Shown: in pieces, positions 53,618 to 61,817 of the stretch
How positions within the stretch are numbered: position 1 is the first letter of the stretch
Layout: each line of letters starts with the position of its first letter
Assembly (NCBI RefSeq): GCF_018449545.1
Contig: NZ_JAAVUR010000005.1
Span: 327,793-391,792 of the forward strand
Source of the DNA: Granulicella sp. dw_53
Lineage (GTDB): Bacteria; Acidobacteriota; Terriglobia; Terriglobales; Acidobacteriaceae
Direction: 5' to 3'
DNA length: 64,000 nucleotides
Program-made: the position numbers and the translations under genes
The notes under the pieces: model-generated
What the model saw: the letters and a program-made list of their open reading frames with translations, nothing else
What the model was told of the DNA's origin: nothing
Databases searched by the model: none

Positions 53618-53645
53618 GGGGCATGGGGAGCCAGAGGGTAGACGC

Positions 53646-54860
53646 CTAGGCGAGGCTGCGAGGGAACAGCGCAGCCGACCCGCCCACCCACCCCTGGTCC
53701 CGGTTATGATCGACCCCCATCATCATCCCCCGCCCCAGGCGGACGAGACCGATGGTCGGCTCCATCGTCCCACCGTCGGGCCAGACGTACAGAACCCTCA
53801 CCTCCGCTTGGGTGAGCCCCTCCGGAGTCTGGATCACAGGCTCAAAGGAGACTCTCTCCTGCATCAGGTAGAGACGCCGCTCCCCTACGGGAATCGCGGC
53901 CAGCTCCGCGTCGGTAGGCGCGAACTTGATCCCTTTGCCGGCAAAAGAGTAGAGCGGCTTCAGCAGCACCCGCTCCCGCTCCTCCGGCAAGTCGGAGTTC
54001 CCGGCGAACCACTCGTCCAGAAACACCGCCTTCGGAACTGAGGGATGGTTGAGGTAGGGAAGTGAGAGTTTGCTGATCTGGAAGTACCAGTTCGGATGGC
54101 CAGCCCACTCGACGTCCAGATCGTCTCGAAGGTCGAAGGCCAGTCGGGTACCCTTGCGTTCCATCTCGTCCGCAATGGCGCGGTTGAAGATGCGGTGAAT
54201 CGGAATCCACCGCCCACCCTTCTGGTAGAACAGCCGCTCGCCTTCCTTGCGGAGCTTTGTGATATCGACGGTCGCGATGCCGAGCTTGTCCTCATAGACC
54301 TTGAAGTCCGGGAGCGTCTTCTGTCCATCTGGCTCAACCTCGGTAAGGACAACGTTCTCCGGATCGTGTCCGCCCAGAATGACCTCGCCAAGCAGCCGCC
54401 AGTAACTGGCCTTGGTACGTTTGCCCAGCAGCCACTCGAGATTCTCCGAAAGGCCGAACGTCTCGATGTACTGCTGAGAGAGAAGGCTCTGATAGCCAAA
54501 GATCGAGGGGAAAGCCTGTAACTCCACGAGCTTTGGCTCCAGCGAACCATCGGCTTTTTTGACGAAGCCAAAATCTACCGTCATAAAGTGCGGATGATCG
54601 CTCCAGCCGCTGACGCGATACGTATCAGGAATAGCGTCGCGAGAGACCTTAAGGTAGGCTGGACTATCGAGAAGTTGGTTGGTTAATTCAACGCCAATAG
54701 CCGCCAATTTATCGATAACTTCTCGCGCGAAGAAGCACGGTGTCTCGCAGACCCGGAACGGAATCTCAACACCGGTTTTGCGGCTCAAGTCGCGCCGAAG
54801 CGCCTTATAACCTTCGTCTGTAAAGCGAAGATTGAACTCGTTCCGGTAGGGTTGAAGCAT
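53646..54860 (-). CDS. Putative ATP-grasp-like protein of unknown function
   Basis: 404 residues, no signal peptide. Segments recall circularly permuted or divergent ATP-grasp enzymes: VDFGFVKKADGSLEPKLVEL, QAFPSIFGYQ, VLLKPLYSFAGKGIKFAP (a KP...GKG-type phosphate loop) and VIQTPEGLTQAEVRVLYVW near the end. If so it would join a carboxylate and an amine with ATP. The family, partners and substrate are not known to me. The start ATG 54860 has a poor ribosome binding site, but the reading frame upstream offers no better one. It is convergent with the aldo/keto reductase gene and divergent from the PilZ gene. Confidence 0.5.
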   Translation of the reverse strand: MLQPYRNEFNLRFTDEGYKALRRDLSRKTGVEIPFRVCETPCFFAREVIDKLAAIGVELTNQLLDSPAYLKVSRDAIPDTYRVSGWSDHPHFMTVDFGFVKKADGSLEPKLVELQAFPSIFGYQSLLSQQYIETFGLSENLEWLLGKRTKASYWRLLGEVILGGHDPENVVLTEVEPDGQKTLPDFKVYEDKLGIATVDITKLRKEGERLFYQKGGRWIPIHRIFNRAIADEMERKGTRLAFDLRDDLDVEWAGHPNWYFQISKLSLPYLNHPSVPKAVFLDEWFAGNSDLPEERERVLLKPLYSFAGKGIKFAPTDAELAAIPVGERRLYLMQERVSFEPVIQTPEGLTQAEVRVLYVWPDGGTMEPTIGLVRLGRGMMMGVDHNRDQGWVGGSAALFPRSLA

Positions 54861-54941
54861 GGGTGCTAGTGTAATCCGTCCGACCTATGCAGCCCTCCGC
54901 ATTGTTAGGCACCATAGCTCGGAAAGTAGCTGAAATATCTC

Positions 54942-55355
54942 ATGCGAATCACGACGAGGTACGATAAACTCCTGTTAATCGATCAGCAGTCGGGGTGGCC
55001 GCCACCAGTCGGCCGGAAAAGAGGACGTGTGGCTCGTCAGCAGAAGCCAGACGGGGAAAATCCCGTACGTACTGCAGTACGTTTTCCGATGAAGCTGGCC
55101 CTTCGCGTTCATAGCGCTCAGGGTGAATTGGACGCAGTGACTGAAAATATCTCCGCGAACGGCTTGCTCTTCGTCGGTGAGATTTTGCCCGCAGTCAATT
55201 CCAGAATTGAATTCACGATTGCGATGCCTTCGTCCGTGATGGGTTCACAGAGAGACGTGACAATCCATTGCGTCGGCCGCGTCGTACGTCATCAGATGCA
55301 TGGCGATACCAAGCAGGCGGCTGCGGTGATCGACGAATACTTCCTAAAGGCCTGA
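54942..55355 (+). CDS. PilZ domain protein
   Basis: A PilZ-type c-di-GMP-binding protein. The two binding motifs are present: an Arg pair in PVRTAVRFPMKL (RxxxR) and NISANGLLF (the D/NxSxxG motif). The beta-barrel continues to VGRVVRHQMHGDTKQAAAVIDEYF. The ATG at 54942 gives 137 residues, but GTG 55029 with GAGG four bases upstream gives a more usual 108-residue protein and is as likely. It ends 3 bp before the response regulator gene, so the two form an operon that may link c-di-GMP to transcription (inference). Confidence 0.85.
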   Translation: MRITTRYDKLLLIDQQSGWPPPVGRKRGRVARQQKPDGENPVRTAVRFPMKLALRVHSAQGELDAVTENISANGLLFVGEILPAVNSRIEFTIAMPSSVMGSQRDVTIHCVGRVVRHQMHGDTKQAAAVIDEYFLKA

Positions 55356-55358
55356 ACT

Positions 55359-56144
55359 ATGACGGTTGTAAATTTTGGTCAGACTCAGAACCACGAGAAA
55401 GATCATGAAGAAAACGGTATAGCAGCGCCAGGGATTCGGGTTATTCTGGCTGACTCGCAAGCTATCTACCGTGTCGGAATGAAGAAGATCTTTGCGATTG
55501 AAGATGACATTCGGGTTGTCGCTCAGGTGGAGACGCTTACCAACCTCTATTCAGCACTCCAGCGCTATCCAACCGACGTAGTGTTATTGGAAGGGCAACT
55601 GATCGCGGGAACGATCGACGCAATACCAGAGCTTGTTCGTCAGGCTCCCGATGCCAAACTCATCGTACAGGTCACAGAGACCGACGAATCAAACACGGTC
55701 GAACTCTACCGCCGCGGCGTTCGCGGCGTTGTGCCGCGCTCCATCTCGCCCGATCTGCTGGTCAAATGTATTCGTAAGATCGCAGATGGCGAAACCTGGA
55801 TCGATAACCAATCCATCAGTTGGGTCATCGAAGCATACCGTTCCCAGGCAACGACGCTAACAGACCCGAAGGTTCAGCCCAAGCTCTCCAAGAAGGAACT
55901 TGCGATTATCAGTTGCATTACTCGCGGAATGCGTAACAAAGAGATCGCTTACCAGATTGGCACGACCGAGCAGGTGATCAAGAACTACCTGCGGAAGGTA
56001 TACGACAAACTCGGCGTCTCGGACCGCTTGGAACTAGCTCTCTATTGTCTCCACCACGAGCTCCTGAAGAAATATGTACAGGACTCCGAATCGACCACCT
56101 TCACCCAGCAGGAGCCATCCCAACCGCTCCGCGCAAAAATGTAA
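55359..56144 (+). CDS. NarL/LuxR-type response regulator with Glu in place of Asp
   Basis: 261 residues. The receiver domain starts near residue 27 (RVILADSQAIYRVGMKKIF, acidic pair reduced to one Asp). At the phospho-acceptor position the sequence is DVVLLEGQL, i.e. Glu78 instead of Asp, and the conserved Lys near GVRGVVPRSIS is absent. The C-terminal LuxR helix-turn-helix is intact (LSKKELAIISCITRGMRNKEI, AYQIGTTEQVIKNYLRKVYDKLGVSDRLELALY). The protein therefore probably acts without phosphorylation. It is cotranscribed with the PilZ gene upstream. A strong bidirectional terminator overlaps its stop codon. Confidence 0.9.
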   Translation: MTVVNFGQTQNHEKDHEENGIAAPGIRVILADSQAIYRVGMKKIFAIEDDIRVVAQVETLTNLYSALQRYPTDVVLLEGQLIAGTIDAIPELVRQAPDAKLIVQVTETDESNTVELYRRGVRGVVPRSISPDLLVKCIRKIADGETWIDNQSISWVIEAYRSQATTLTDPKVQPKLSKKELAIISCITRGMRNKEIAYQIGTTEQVIKNYLRKVYDKLGVSDRLELALYCLHHELLKKYVQDSESTTFTQQEPSQPLRAKM

Positions 56145-56175
56145 CCGAAGAGGACTCCTGAGAGTCCTCTTCGGT
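56144..56175. terminator. Bidirectional terminator, response regulator / yceI
   Basis: Perfect 13-bp stem ACCGAAGAGGACT/AGTCCTCTTCGGT with a 6-nt loop between convergent genes; it starts at the last base of the response-regulator stop codon. Confidence 0.85.
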
Positions 56176-56179
56176 TCTC

Positions 56180-56767
56180 CTACTGTTTGTCGATCTCAAG
56201 ATCGATCGTGAACTTGATTTCATCGCCGATCGTTGGACTTGCAGAAGATTTCGTTCCAAACTCAAAATCCTTCCGACTGATCAATCCGCTAGCCGAAAAC
56301 CCACTAATCGTAACTCCTTTGGGAGTCTTCTGAGGCGCGCTCGGACCATCGATATCGAGCGTTACGCTCTTGGTCACTCCAGCCAACGTCAGATCTCCGA
56401 CCAGCTTTAGCTTGCCAGGTGTTCCAGTAATCGCAGTGGATTTGAAGAGTAACTGAGGATACTTCGCAACATCGAAGAAGTCAGGAGACTTCAGATGCTT
56501 ATCGCGAGCTTCAGTACCAGTATTGACTGTCGCTGCATCGGCAGAGGCGTTGATCGTGGACTTTGTGATGTCCTTCTCGTCTTGCACAATCGTACCTTTG
56601 ACTCCTCCGATCGATCCGCGAACAGTGCTGACAGCCAGGTGACGAACCTGGAAGTTGACGTTGGAGTGCGCTGTATCGATAGTCCAGGTTGAAGTCTGGG
56701 CCTTGAGAGGAGCGCTGGCGAGAGTCGCTCCGGCGAATGCAAAGGCCAGGAAGAATTTAGTTCTCAT
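56180..56767 (-). CDS. YceI-family periplasmic lipid-binding protein
   Basis: A 195-residue exported protein: signal FFLAFAFAGATLASAPLKAQ, then the YceI lipocalin-like barrel (WTIDTAHSNVNFQVRHLAVSTV, ASVNTGTEARDKHLKSPDFFDV-like AATVNTGTEARDKHL, PQLLFKSTAITG, LVGDLTLAGVTKSVTLDI, ISRKDFEFG). YceI proteins bind polyisoprenoid lipids. GAGGACG lies before the ATG. It is followed by the strong hairpin shared with the convergent response regulator gene. No operon partner is apparent. Confidence 0.93.
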   Translation of the reverse strand: MRTKFFLAFAFAGATLASAPLKAQTSTWTIDTAHSNVNFQVRHLAVSTVRGSIGGVKGTIVQDEKDITKSTINASADAATVNTGTEARDKHLKSPDFFDVAKYPQLLFKSTAITGTPGKLKLVGDLTLAGVTKSVTLDIDGPSAPQKTPKGVTISGFSASGLISRKDFEFGTKSSASPTIGDEIKFTIDLEIDKQ

Positions 56768-56888
56768 CGTGATGTCGTCCTCGTGCTTCTTTCTGATTGA
56801 TTAGATATTTTGGAGAGCGTCTTAGAATATCTGCATCTTCAGAGTCTATGCGAACTTCTTTGGAGAAGCTTCACATTCGGCAGCAAGG

Positions 56889-58163
56889 CTATCGTTCGAC
56901 AACGGTTAGGTTAGCTCCTTTTGCCTCGGATCCTAAGGCAGTCACGACTGCTACTAGTAAGGCGACGATTACGACGGTTCCAGTGAGTGCCATATTCAGC
57001 ATTCCGCCTGAGAAGCGATTCGCGAAGGCTGCCTGGAAGACGCTGTTGCGGGATGAAAATAGATTGCCGAGTTGGTAGGCGAGTCCGGGGAAGATGGCTC
57101 GGACGGGACCGGGAGAGAGTTCGTTGAGGTGGGCTGGAATGACTCCCCACGCGCCTTGCACCATGAATTGCATCAGGAAGCCTCCGATGGCTAGGGTGGC
57201 GACGGAGTGGGACCAGGCCCAAAGTGGGACCATCGGGAGGGCGAGCAGCGCGGCGAGGATGATGGTCTTCTTGCGTCCGAGGCGTTCAGAGATTGTGCCA
57301 CAGCAGATTCCTCCTAAGAGCGCTCCGATGTTGGCGATGACCACGATGAAGCCTACGGAGCGTGGTGCTAGAGCGTGATCTTTTTCTAGGAAAGTTGGGT
57401 AGAGGTCCTGGGTTCCGTGGCTGAAGGAGGTGAACATGGTCATCAGGACGATGAGGAAGAGGAAGGATGGGAGGTAGGTAAGGATTTCCTTCCACTTCGC
57501 TCCCTGCACGCGTGGGGCACTGCGTTCGAGCGCGCGGGCGTCTTTGCCGGCGAGCCAGGCGGGGGACTCCTTTACCTTGAAGCGGAGGTAGAAGGCCAGG
57601 AGGGAGGGCAGGGCTCCGATCATGAACATGACGCGCCAGGGGGTGAACATTCCCGTCCCGTGGAGGTGGGGGAAGAGGAGGCCGTAGAGGGCGGCTGCCA
57701 TCAGATTGCCGACGACGTAGCCCTCTTGCAGGAGACCGGAGAAGAAGCCTCGGTTGGTGGGAGGCAGGGTCTCCAGGGCTAGAGCGGCTCCGACGCCCCA
57801 CTCGCCGCCCATCGCGATGCCGAAGAAGGCGCGGCAGATCAGGAAGGTTCCGAGCGACGGCGCGAAGGCGGAGGCCAGCTCGAAGACCGAGAAGGCGACT
57901 ACGTTCAGCATCAGGGTCGGACGGCGGCCGAAGCGCTCGGCCATGAGGCCGAAGAGGAGAGCTCCGACGGGGCGCATGACGAGGGTCCAAAAGATGGCCT
58001 CGGCGACCTCTTTAACTCCTACGTGGAACTCGCCGGCGATTGCCTTGACGCATAACGTCAGGAGGAAGAAGTCGAAGGCATCCATGCTCCAACCCAGGAA
58101 GCAGGCGGTAAAGGTGTTTCTTTGTATGGGGGTAAGGGAGCGCAACTCTCGTAGAAGGGCCAT
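56889..58163 (-). CDS. MFS transporter (metabolite:H+ symporter type)
   Basis: A 424-residue inner-membrane protein with twelve hydrophobic segments. It shows the MFS loop signature GLMAERFGRRPTLML after helix 2 and RAFFGIAMGGEWGVGAALALE in helix 4, as in the carboxylate/sugar-acid symporters (lactate, sialic acid, benzoate types). GWSMDAFDFFLLTLCV in helix 1 (with Asp) is also typical of that group. AAGGA precedes the ATG by four bases. The substrate is unknown, an organic acid being most likely. The structured element copy 3 lies upstream. Confidence 0.88.
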   Translation of the reverse strand: MALLRELRSLTPIQRNTFTACFLGWSMDAFDFFLLTLCVKAIAGEFHVGVKEVAEAIFWTLVMRPVGALLFGLMAERFGRRPTLMLNVVAFSVFELASAFAPSLGTFLICRAFFGIAMGGEWGVGAALALETLPPTNRGFFSGLLQEGYVVGNLMAAALYGLLFPHLHGTGMFTPWRVMFMIGALPSLLAFYLRFKVKESPAWLAGKDARALERSAPRVQGAKWKEILTYLPSFLFLIVLMTMFTSFSHGTQDLYPTFLEKDHALAPRSVGFIVVIANIGALLGGICCGTISERLGRKKTIILAALLALPMVPLWAWSHSVATLAIGGFLMQFMVQGAWGVIPAHLNELSPGPVRAIFPGLAYQLGNLFSSRNSVFQAAFANRFSGGMLNMALTGTVVIVALLVAVVTALGSEAKGANLTVVER

Positions 58164-58250
58164 GATGTCCTTGATGAACGATATCGTTGCATCCTAGCAT
58201 TGCTCCTTTGCCACCCCTTCCTCACCTTCGCAACCGACCCCCACCCCCAC

Positions 58251-58459
58251 CCCCCCTTGCCCGCGTATAAGCGGTTTGTTTTGTTGCGGATAGCGTGGAA
58301 GGTCTGCGCTAAAATATTCCAAACAAAGGGCTTGCGTCCAAATAAGTCTCCTGCAATGAGTTAGACCCGGCATGGTTCGCCGGGCCTGACTCGTTCCTTC
58401 TTGTTTCAATCTCTGTACTTCTATTTTACCGAGGCGGCCATAACTAAAGTGCCACTTTT
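58251..58459 (-). repeat. Structured intergenic element, copy 3
   Basis: On the minus strand: AAAAGTGGCACTTTAGTT (58459-58442), CGGTAAAATAGAAGTA (58431-58416), a 14-bp hairpin with one mismatch and a G-T pair (58392-58379/58371-58358), a TTTGGACGCAAGCC segment with CTTTGTTT, and the end box CCGCTTATACGCGGGCAAGG. The hairpin sequence differs from copies 1 and 2 yet still pairs. Confidence 0.7.
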
Positions 58460-58560
58460 GCCGGGGAAATTTTGTTTGTGTATGTGATTGAATGGGCAGT
58501 GGTTAGGCTTTGGATTGCGTCGCTGGGGTGGTTCTTGGGGCTTGACAGGAAATTGGTTGG

Positions 58561-58606
58561 AAGGCGTAACGGTAATTCAAGGGATAACTGCTTGATAAGA
58601 GCTTAA
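58561..58606 (+). repeat. GGCGTAACGG repeat, partial copy
   Basis: AAGGCGTAACGGTAATT...GGGATAA...CTTGATAAGAGC matches the longer copies at 61676-61780 and 62428-62549, without the ACACCGATTT half. Confidence 0.6.
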
Positions 58607-58615
58607 AGAGCTTGG

Positions 58616-59545
58616 TCAAAGTGGTTTGTTTGTTTCGTGTTTGGGATCTTTGTTTGAGGTTTGCTTTCTGAAGCTGGCTGGGGTAACTCCGAGCCGGACA
58701 CGAAAGACGTCTGTCATATGGGATTGGCTTGCGAATCCACACTGTGTGGCGACTTCGACCAAGCTGTTGGTACGGCGTTGCAGAAGCTCTTGGGCTTTCA
58801 GGAGACGGCTCTCGAGGACGTATTGATGTGGGGTCTGGCCGGTTGCGGCCCGAAAGACGCGGTGGAAGTGGGTTGTACTGCAGCCGACTTCCTGGGCGAT
58901 GCGGTCCAAGCTTAGATTTTCGTGAAGATGAGCTTCGATCAGGTCTTTGACCCTCCGAAGGAGGGGAACTGACAATGTGTTCTCCCGCCGAAGCGAGTTC
59001 GTCTGAAGAGGGAATTTGTTGATTATAGCCAGACGCAGGATGAGCGCATTGAGAAGAGAGTCGCTGTACAGGCGGCCAGAGGGTGCACCTTCTTTCGCTT
59101 CTTTGTGCAGGAGTGAGATAAGCGTGGTTGCGGGCTCGTCTCTCTGGCCGATCGCAAAGCGTACATCTGCTCTTGCAAAGATCTCGGAGTCGTCTTCAAA
59201 GAGGGACTGGACGAAGGACTTTTCGATGAAGACCAAGAAGAAGGCCCCCGGCGTCAATAGCCGTATCCGTGGATTGGATTCGGAGGGGATGATACATAGA
59301 TCGCTGCGCCGCTTTCGGTAAGACTTTAATCCGTATCCGCGGTCGTACTCCCCCGTGGCATGTGGCGAAAGAAGCTGCACCATCAGATGGCAATGTTGGG
59401 GCAGCGTCTCTAACGCCTGTTCTACAAAGACATCAGGCGGGAACTCTCTGTGGATCACGGAGACGGAAGGAGTGAGTATGTAAGGGTTCTCCTCTGTCTC
59501 ATTCAAAGCGGGTTGAAGAGGCTCAGGGCATTCTCCTGGGGTCAT
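58616..59545 (-). CDS. AraC-family transcriptional regulator
   Basis: A 309-residue regulator. The C-terminal ~100 residues are the double helix-turn-helix of AraC proteins (LLRRVKDLIEAHLHENLSLDRIA, CSTTHFHRVFRAATGQTPHQYV, LLKAQELLQRRTNSLVEVATQ, CGFASQSHMTDVFRVRLGVTPASFRK). The N-terminal ~200 residues are a sensor part I cannot assign to a ligand. AGGAG lies 5 nt before the ATG. It is on the same strand as, and 155 bp after, the NmrA-like gene. Two 12-bp direct repeats further upstream (60764-60794) could be its targets (inference). Confidence 0.9.
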   Translation of the reverse strand: MTPGECPEPLQPALNETEENPYILTPSVSVIHREFPPDVFVEQALETLPQHCHLMVQLLSPHATGEYDRGYGLKSYRKRRSDLCIIPSESNPRIRLLTPGAFFLVFIEKSFVQSLFEDDSEIFARADVRFAIGQRDEPATTLISLLHKEAKEGAPSGRLYSDSLLNALILRLAIINKFPLQTNSLRRENTLSVPLLRRVKDLIEAHLHENLSLDRIAQEVGCSTTHFHRVFRAATGQTPHQYVLESRLLKAQELLQRRTNSLVEVATQCGFASQSHMTDVFRVRLGVTPASFRKQTSNKDPKHETNKPL

Positions 59546-59700
59546 CTGTACTCCTTAGCTGCTTCGCAGCGGGCCGTTTTGATGAACGGTCTAGTGAAGA
59601 AAATATTCCAAGCGTGTTTCTTTCAGCCGACACGCGCTCCTCCGTTACAGGGCTAAGAACATGCACGGCTCGGATTTCTTCGCCGTCTTTCTCTCAGCGC

Positions 59701-60600
59701 TTAAGCGAGGTGTGTCTCTAGAAGTTCACGCACAGAGGTCCAATGGAGGTCAGGATAGCGCTGGTTGTCGAACGGCTCTACTTCGGCAGCCCCGCTAAAC
59801 ATTGTCCTTACGGACATCATGCTCTGCCACTCAGGATAAAGCTCTGTCTTGTTCGGCTTCCAGCCGAGTTGGAGCACGGAGACGATTTCACTTAGATCGG
59901 AGATGCTGCCTGCCTGGATCAGTTCAAAGGGAGCTCCGGTAACCTCCTCCGCAACGGCGGCGAGTTCGCGGGCACTGATGCGTTCCCCGACGATCCGCAG
60001 CGTTCCGGGGGTTGACTCGTCCAACGCTGCGAGCGCGGTGAAGGCGGCGACGTCGCCGAGCCTTGTAAATTCCAGTTTGTAGTCGGGATCTCCCCAGCAG
60101 GTCACGGTTCGGTCCTCCAGGTTGAAGGCGGGGGAGGGGCTGAGAAGCAGATCCATAAAGGTTCCGGTCAAGATCGACGTCGAGGGGATTGCCTGATTAT
60201 TAAGACTGAAGTCCCGACGAAGATCCAAGGTGCGATCTTCGTGTCGTGGCCATTTTTTGTAGTCGAATGAGAAGTCCGATGGGATAAAGCGGGGCACGGA
60301 GGCTTTAATGCTTCCTTCCAAGAGAGTCTGCTGCGTGTCGACGATTACGTCGCGCAGGCCTAAGAGGGCAGAGACGACGCAGGAGGCACCCTCGCAGACC
60401 TTCGCAACCTGATCTGGGTTACGGAGGTTGACTTCTACGATGGCTGCTCCGGAGTTTTTCAGTATCTCGCGTTTGGCCTTGGTTGTACTGGGGCGAACGA
60501 GAGCTCTTACTGTGGCTCCTTCTTTGATGAGTGATTTTACGATTTGGCCACCGAGGTTTCCGGTGGCCCCGGCGACGACGATTGTCGTACTGTCGGGCAT
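59701..60600 (-). CDS. NmrA/isoflavone-reductase-like NAD(P)-binding protein
   Basis: About 299 residues of the atypical SDR class. The dinucleotide motif is TIVVAGATGNLGGQIVKSL, followed by ATVRALVRPSTT (Arg for NADP phosphate) and VEVNLRNPDQVAKVCEGASCVVSALLG. FIPSDFSFDYKKW and SILTGTFMDLLL fit NmrA-like and isoflavone-reductase-like proteins, which may be NADPH sensors or reductases. ATG 60600 has GGAG seven bases upstream; a longer frame upstream covers the control region and was rejected. It is divergent from the phenylalanine hydroxylase gene and followed by the AraC gene. Confidence 0.88.
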   Translation of the reverse strand: MPDSTTIVVAGATGNLGGQIVKSLIKEGATVRALVRPSTTKAKREILKNSGAAIVEVNLRNPDQVAKVCEGASCVVSALLGLRDVIVDTQQTLLEGSIKASVPRFIPSDFSFDYKKWPRHEDRTLDLRRDFSLNNQAIPSTSILTGTFMDLLLSPSPAFNLEDRTVTCWGDPDYKLEFTRLGDVAAFTALAALDESTPGTLRIVGERISARELAAVAEEVTGAPFELIQAGSISDLSEIVSVLQLGWKPNKTELYPEWQSMMSVRTMFSGAAEVEPFDNQRYPDLHWTSVRELLETHLA

Positions 60601-60909
60601 TCCATGTCTCCTTTTGCCTGCAGTGCTTTGTGGCGTAGTGACTCGGCTGCGGGCGAGACATCGTGCATGCAAGAGCTCACTTTCCAACGCTGCGAGAGTG
60701 TTGCACGCTCCTGCTCTGCAACCGCAGGCTAGGTCGATGTTGGCTGTATGGGGAAAATAAAGATTCCATAAAACGCCTATATTTCCATAAAACGATCAAT
60801 TTGTTGTAAGCCGTTGATATTCCTAAAATCAGGAGAGTGCGAGGGTTAGTTGGAAGGATGTATCCTTTTCGCTCAAGAGAATGGGAACGGTGGCGGAGAG
60901 CAGGTATCT
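60601..60909. promoter_or_regulatory. Divergent control region nmrA-like / phhA
   Basis: 309 bp without a gene. TTCCATAAAACG occurs twice as a direct repeat (60764-60775 and 60783-60794), starts 19 bp apart, in an AT-rich stretch, about 115 bp before phhA. This is the layout of a two-site activator target. Confidence 0.5.
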
Positions 60910-61677
60910 ATGCCGGTGTTGAGCAAGCTGGAGCAGGCGCAGAGCAGGTTATCGGTAGCGGCCTCTTTTCTGATCGAACAGGACTGGACAGCCTACACGG
61001 CGGAGCAGCATGGGTTGTGGGCGGAGCTGGTGAGCCGGAGGATGCCACAGTTACGGGCGTCGGCTTGCCGGGAGTATCTGGAGGGGTTTGAGCTGATCGG
61101 GTTGAAGGAGGATGCGTTGCCGGAGCTGGCTGCCGTAAGCGTGAGGCTGGAGCCGAGGACGGGGTGGCAGTCGACTCCGGTGAACGGCTTTCTTCCGGCG
61201 GATGCGTTCTTCGAGATGCTGGCGGCGAGGATGTTTCCGACGACGACGTGGCTGCGGAGCAGGGAGAGCATGGAGTACACGCCGGAGCCGGATATCTTTC
61301 ATGACGTCTTCGGGCATGTGCCGATGCATGCTCATCCGGTGTTTGCGGACTTTCTGCAGCGTTATGGGCAGATCTGTTCGGCGTTAATCGCAGATCCGGT
61401 GGCGCTGGAGAGGATGGGGCGGCTGTTCTGGTTTACGGTAGAGTTTGGCTTGATACGGCAGGACGGGGATGTGAAGGTCTATGGGAGTGGGCTGATCAGC
61501 TCGCATGGGGAGTGTACGCGGGTGCTGGCGGGTGGGTGCGAGGTGAAGGACTTCGACCTCGATGCTGTGCTGGAGACGAAGGTCGATACGGGGGCGATGC
61601 AGCCGGTGTTGTATGCGGTGGAGTCGTTCGAGCAGATCTTCGAGGCGGCTAAGGTGGCGGGGGGGCGTTTAGGGTAA
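60910..61677 (+). CDS. phhA: Phenylalanine 4-monooxygenase
   Basis: About 255 residues, the monomeric bacterial aromatic amino acid hydroxylase that converts Phe to Tyr with O2 and a pterin. The iron ligands are His and His in PDIFHDVFGHVPMHAHP and Glu in FWFTVEFGLI; the substrate/pterin region includes YTPEPDIF and GSGLISSHGE. The start ATG 60910 follows CAGG; a TTG start 20 codons upstream is possible but its residues look non-conserved. No pterin dehydratase gene is adjacent. The stop codon lies in the first bases of a repeat. Confidence 0.92.
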   Translation: MPVLSKLEQAQSRLSVAASFLIEQDWTAYTAEQHGLWAELVSRRMPQLRASACREYLEGFELIGLKEDALPELAAVSVRLEPRTGWQSTPVNGFLPADAFFEMLAARMFPTTTWLRSRESMEYTPEPDIFHDVFGHVPMHAHPVFADFLQRYGQICSALIADPVALERMGRLFWFTVEFGLIRQDGDVKVYGSGLISSHGECTRVLAGGCEVKDFDLDAVLETKVDTGAMQPVLYAVESFEQIFEAAKVAGGRLG

Positions 61678-61780
61678 GGCGTAACGGTGATTCGGGGGAT
61701 GAACGGCTGATAAGAGCAAAGACAACGGCAAAGGCAAAGGCTTAACACCGATTTTAAGAACGATGACACCGATTTTTGTT
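61676..61780 (+). repeat. GGCGTAACGG/ACACCGATTT repeat, full copy 1
   Basis: Begins in the phhA stop codon: AAGGCGTAACGGTGATT, GGGGATGAACGGCTGATAAG, then TTAACACCGATTTT, AACGATGACACCGATTTTT. The copy at 62428-62549 follows the same order. Its position right after a stop codon suggests a 3'-end element. Confidence 0.65.
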
Positions 61781-61817
61781 GGTTACTTTTTGATTTTGGG
61801 ATGGGAGAGTTTTGATT

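Larger units (their letters stand above)
53286..53645. other. Gene-free region holding element copy 2
   Basis: 360 bp between the aldo/keto reductase and the convergent ATP-grasp-like gene. It contains the structured element (53388-53617) and no gene I can support. Confidence 0.6.
58164..58615. other. Gene-free region with two repeat families
   Basis: 452 bp between the AraC gene and the MFS gene. It contains element copy 3 (58251-58459, minus orientation) and a partial GGCGTAACGG repeat (58561-58606). No coding region is supported. Confidence 0.6.
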
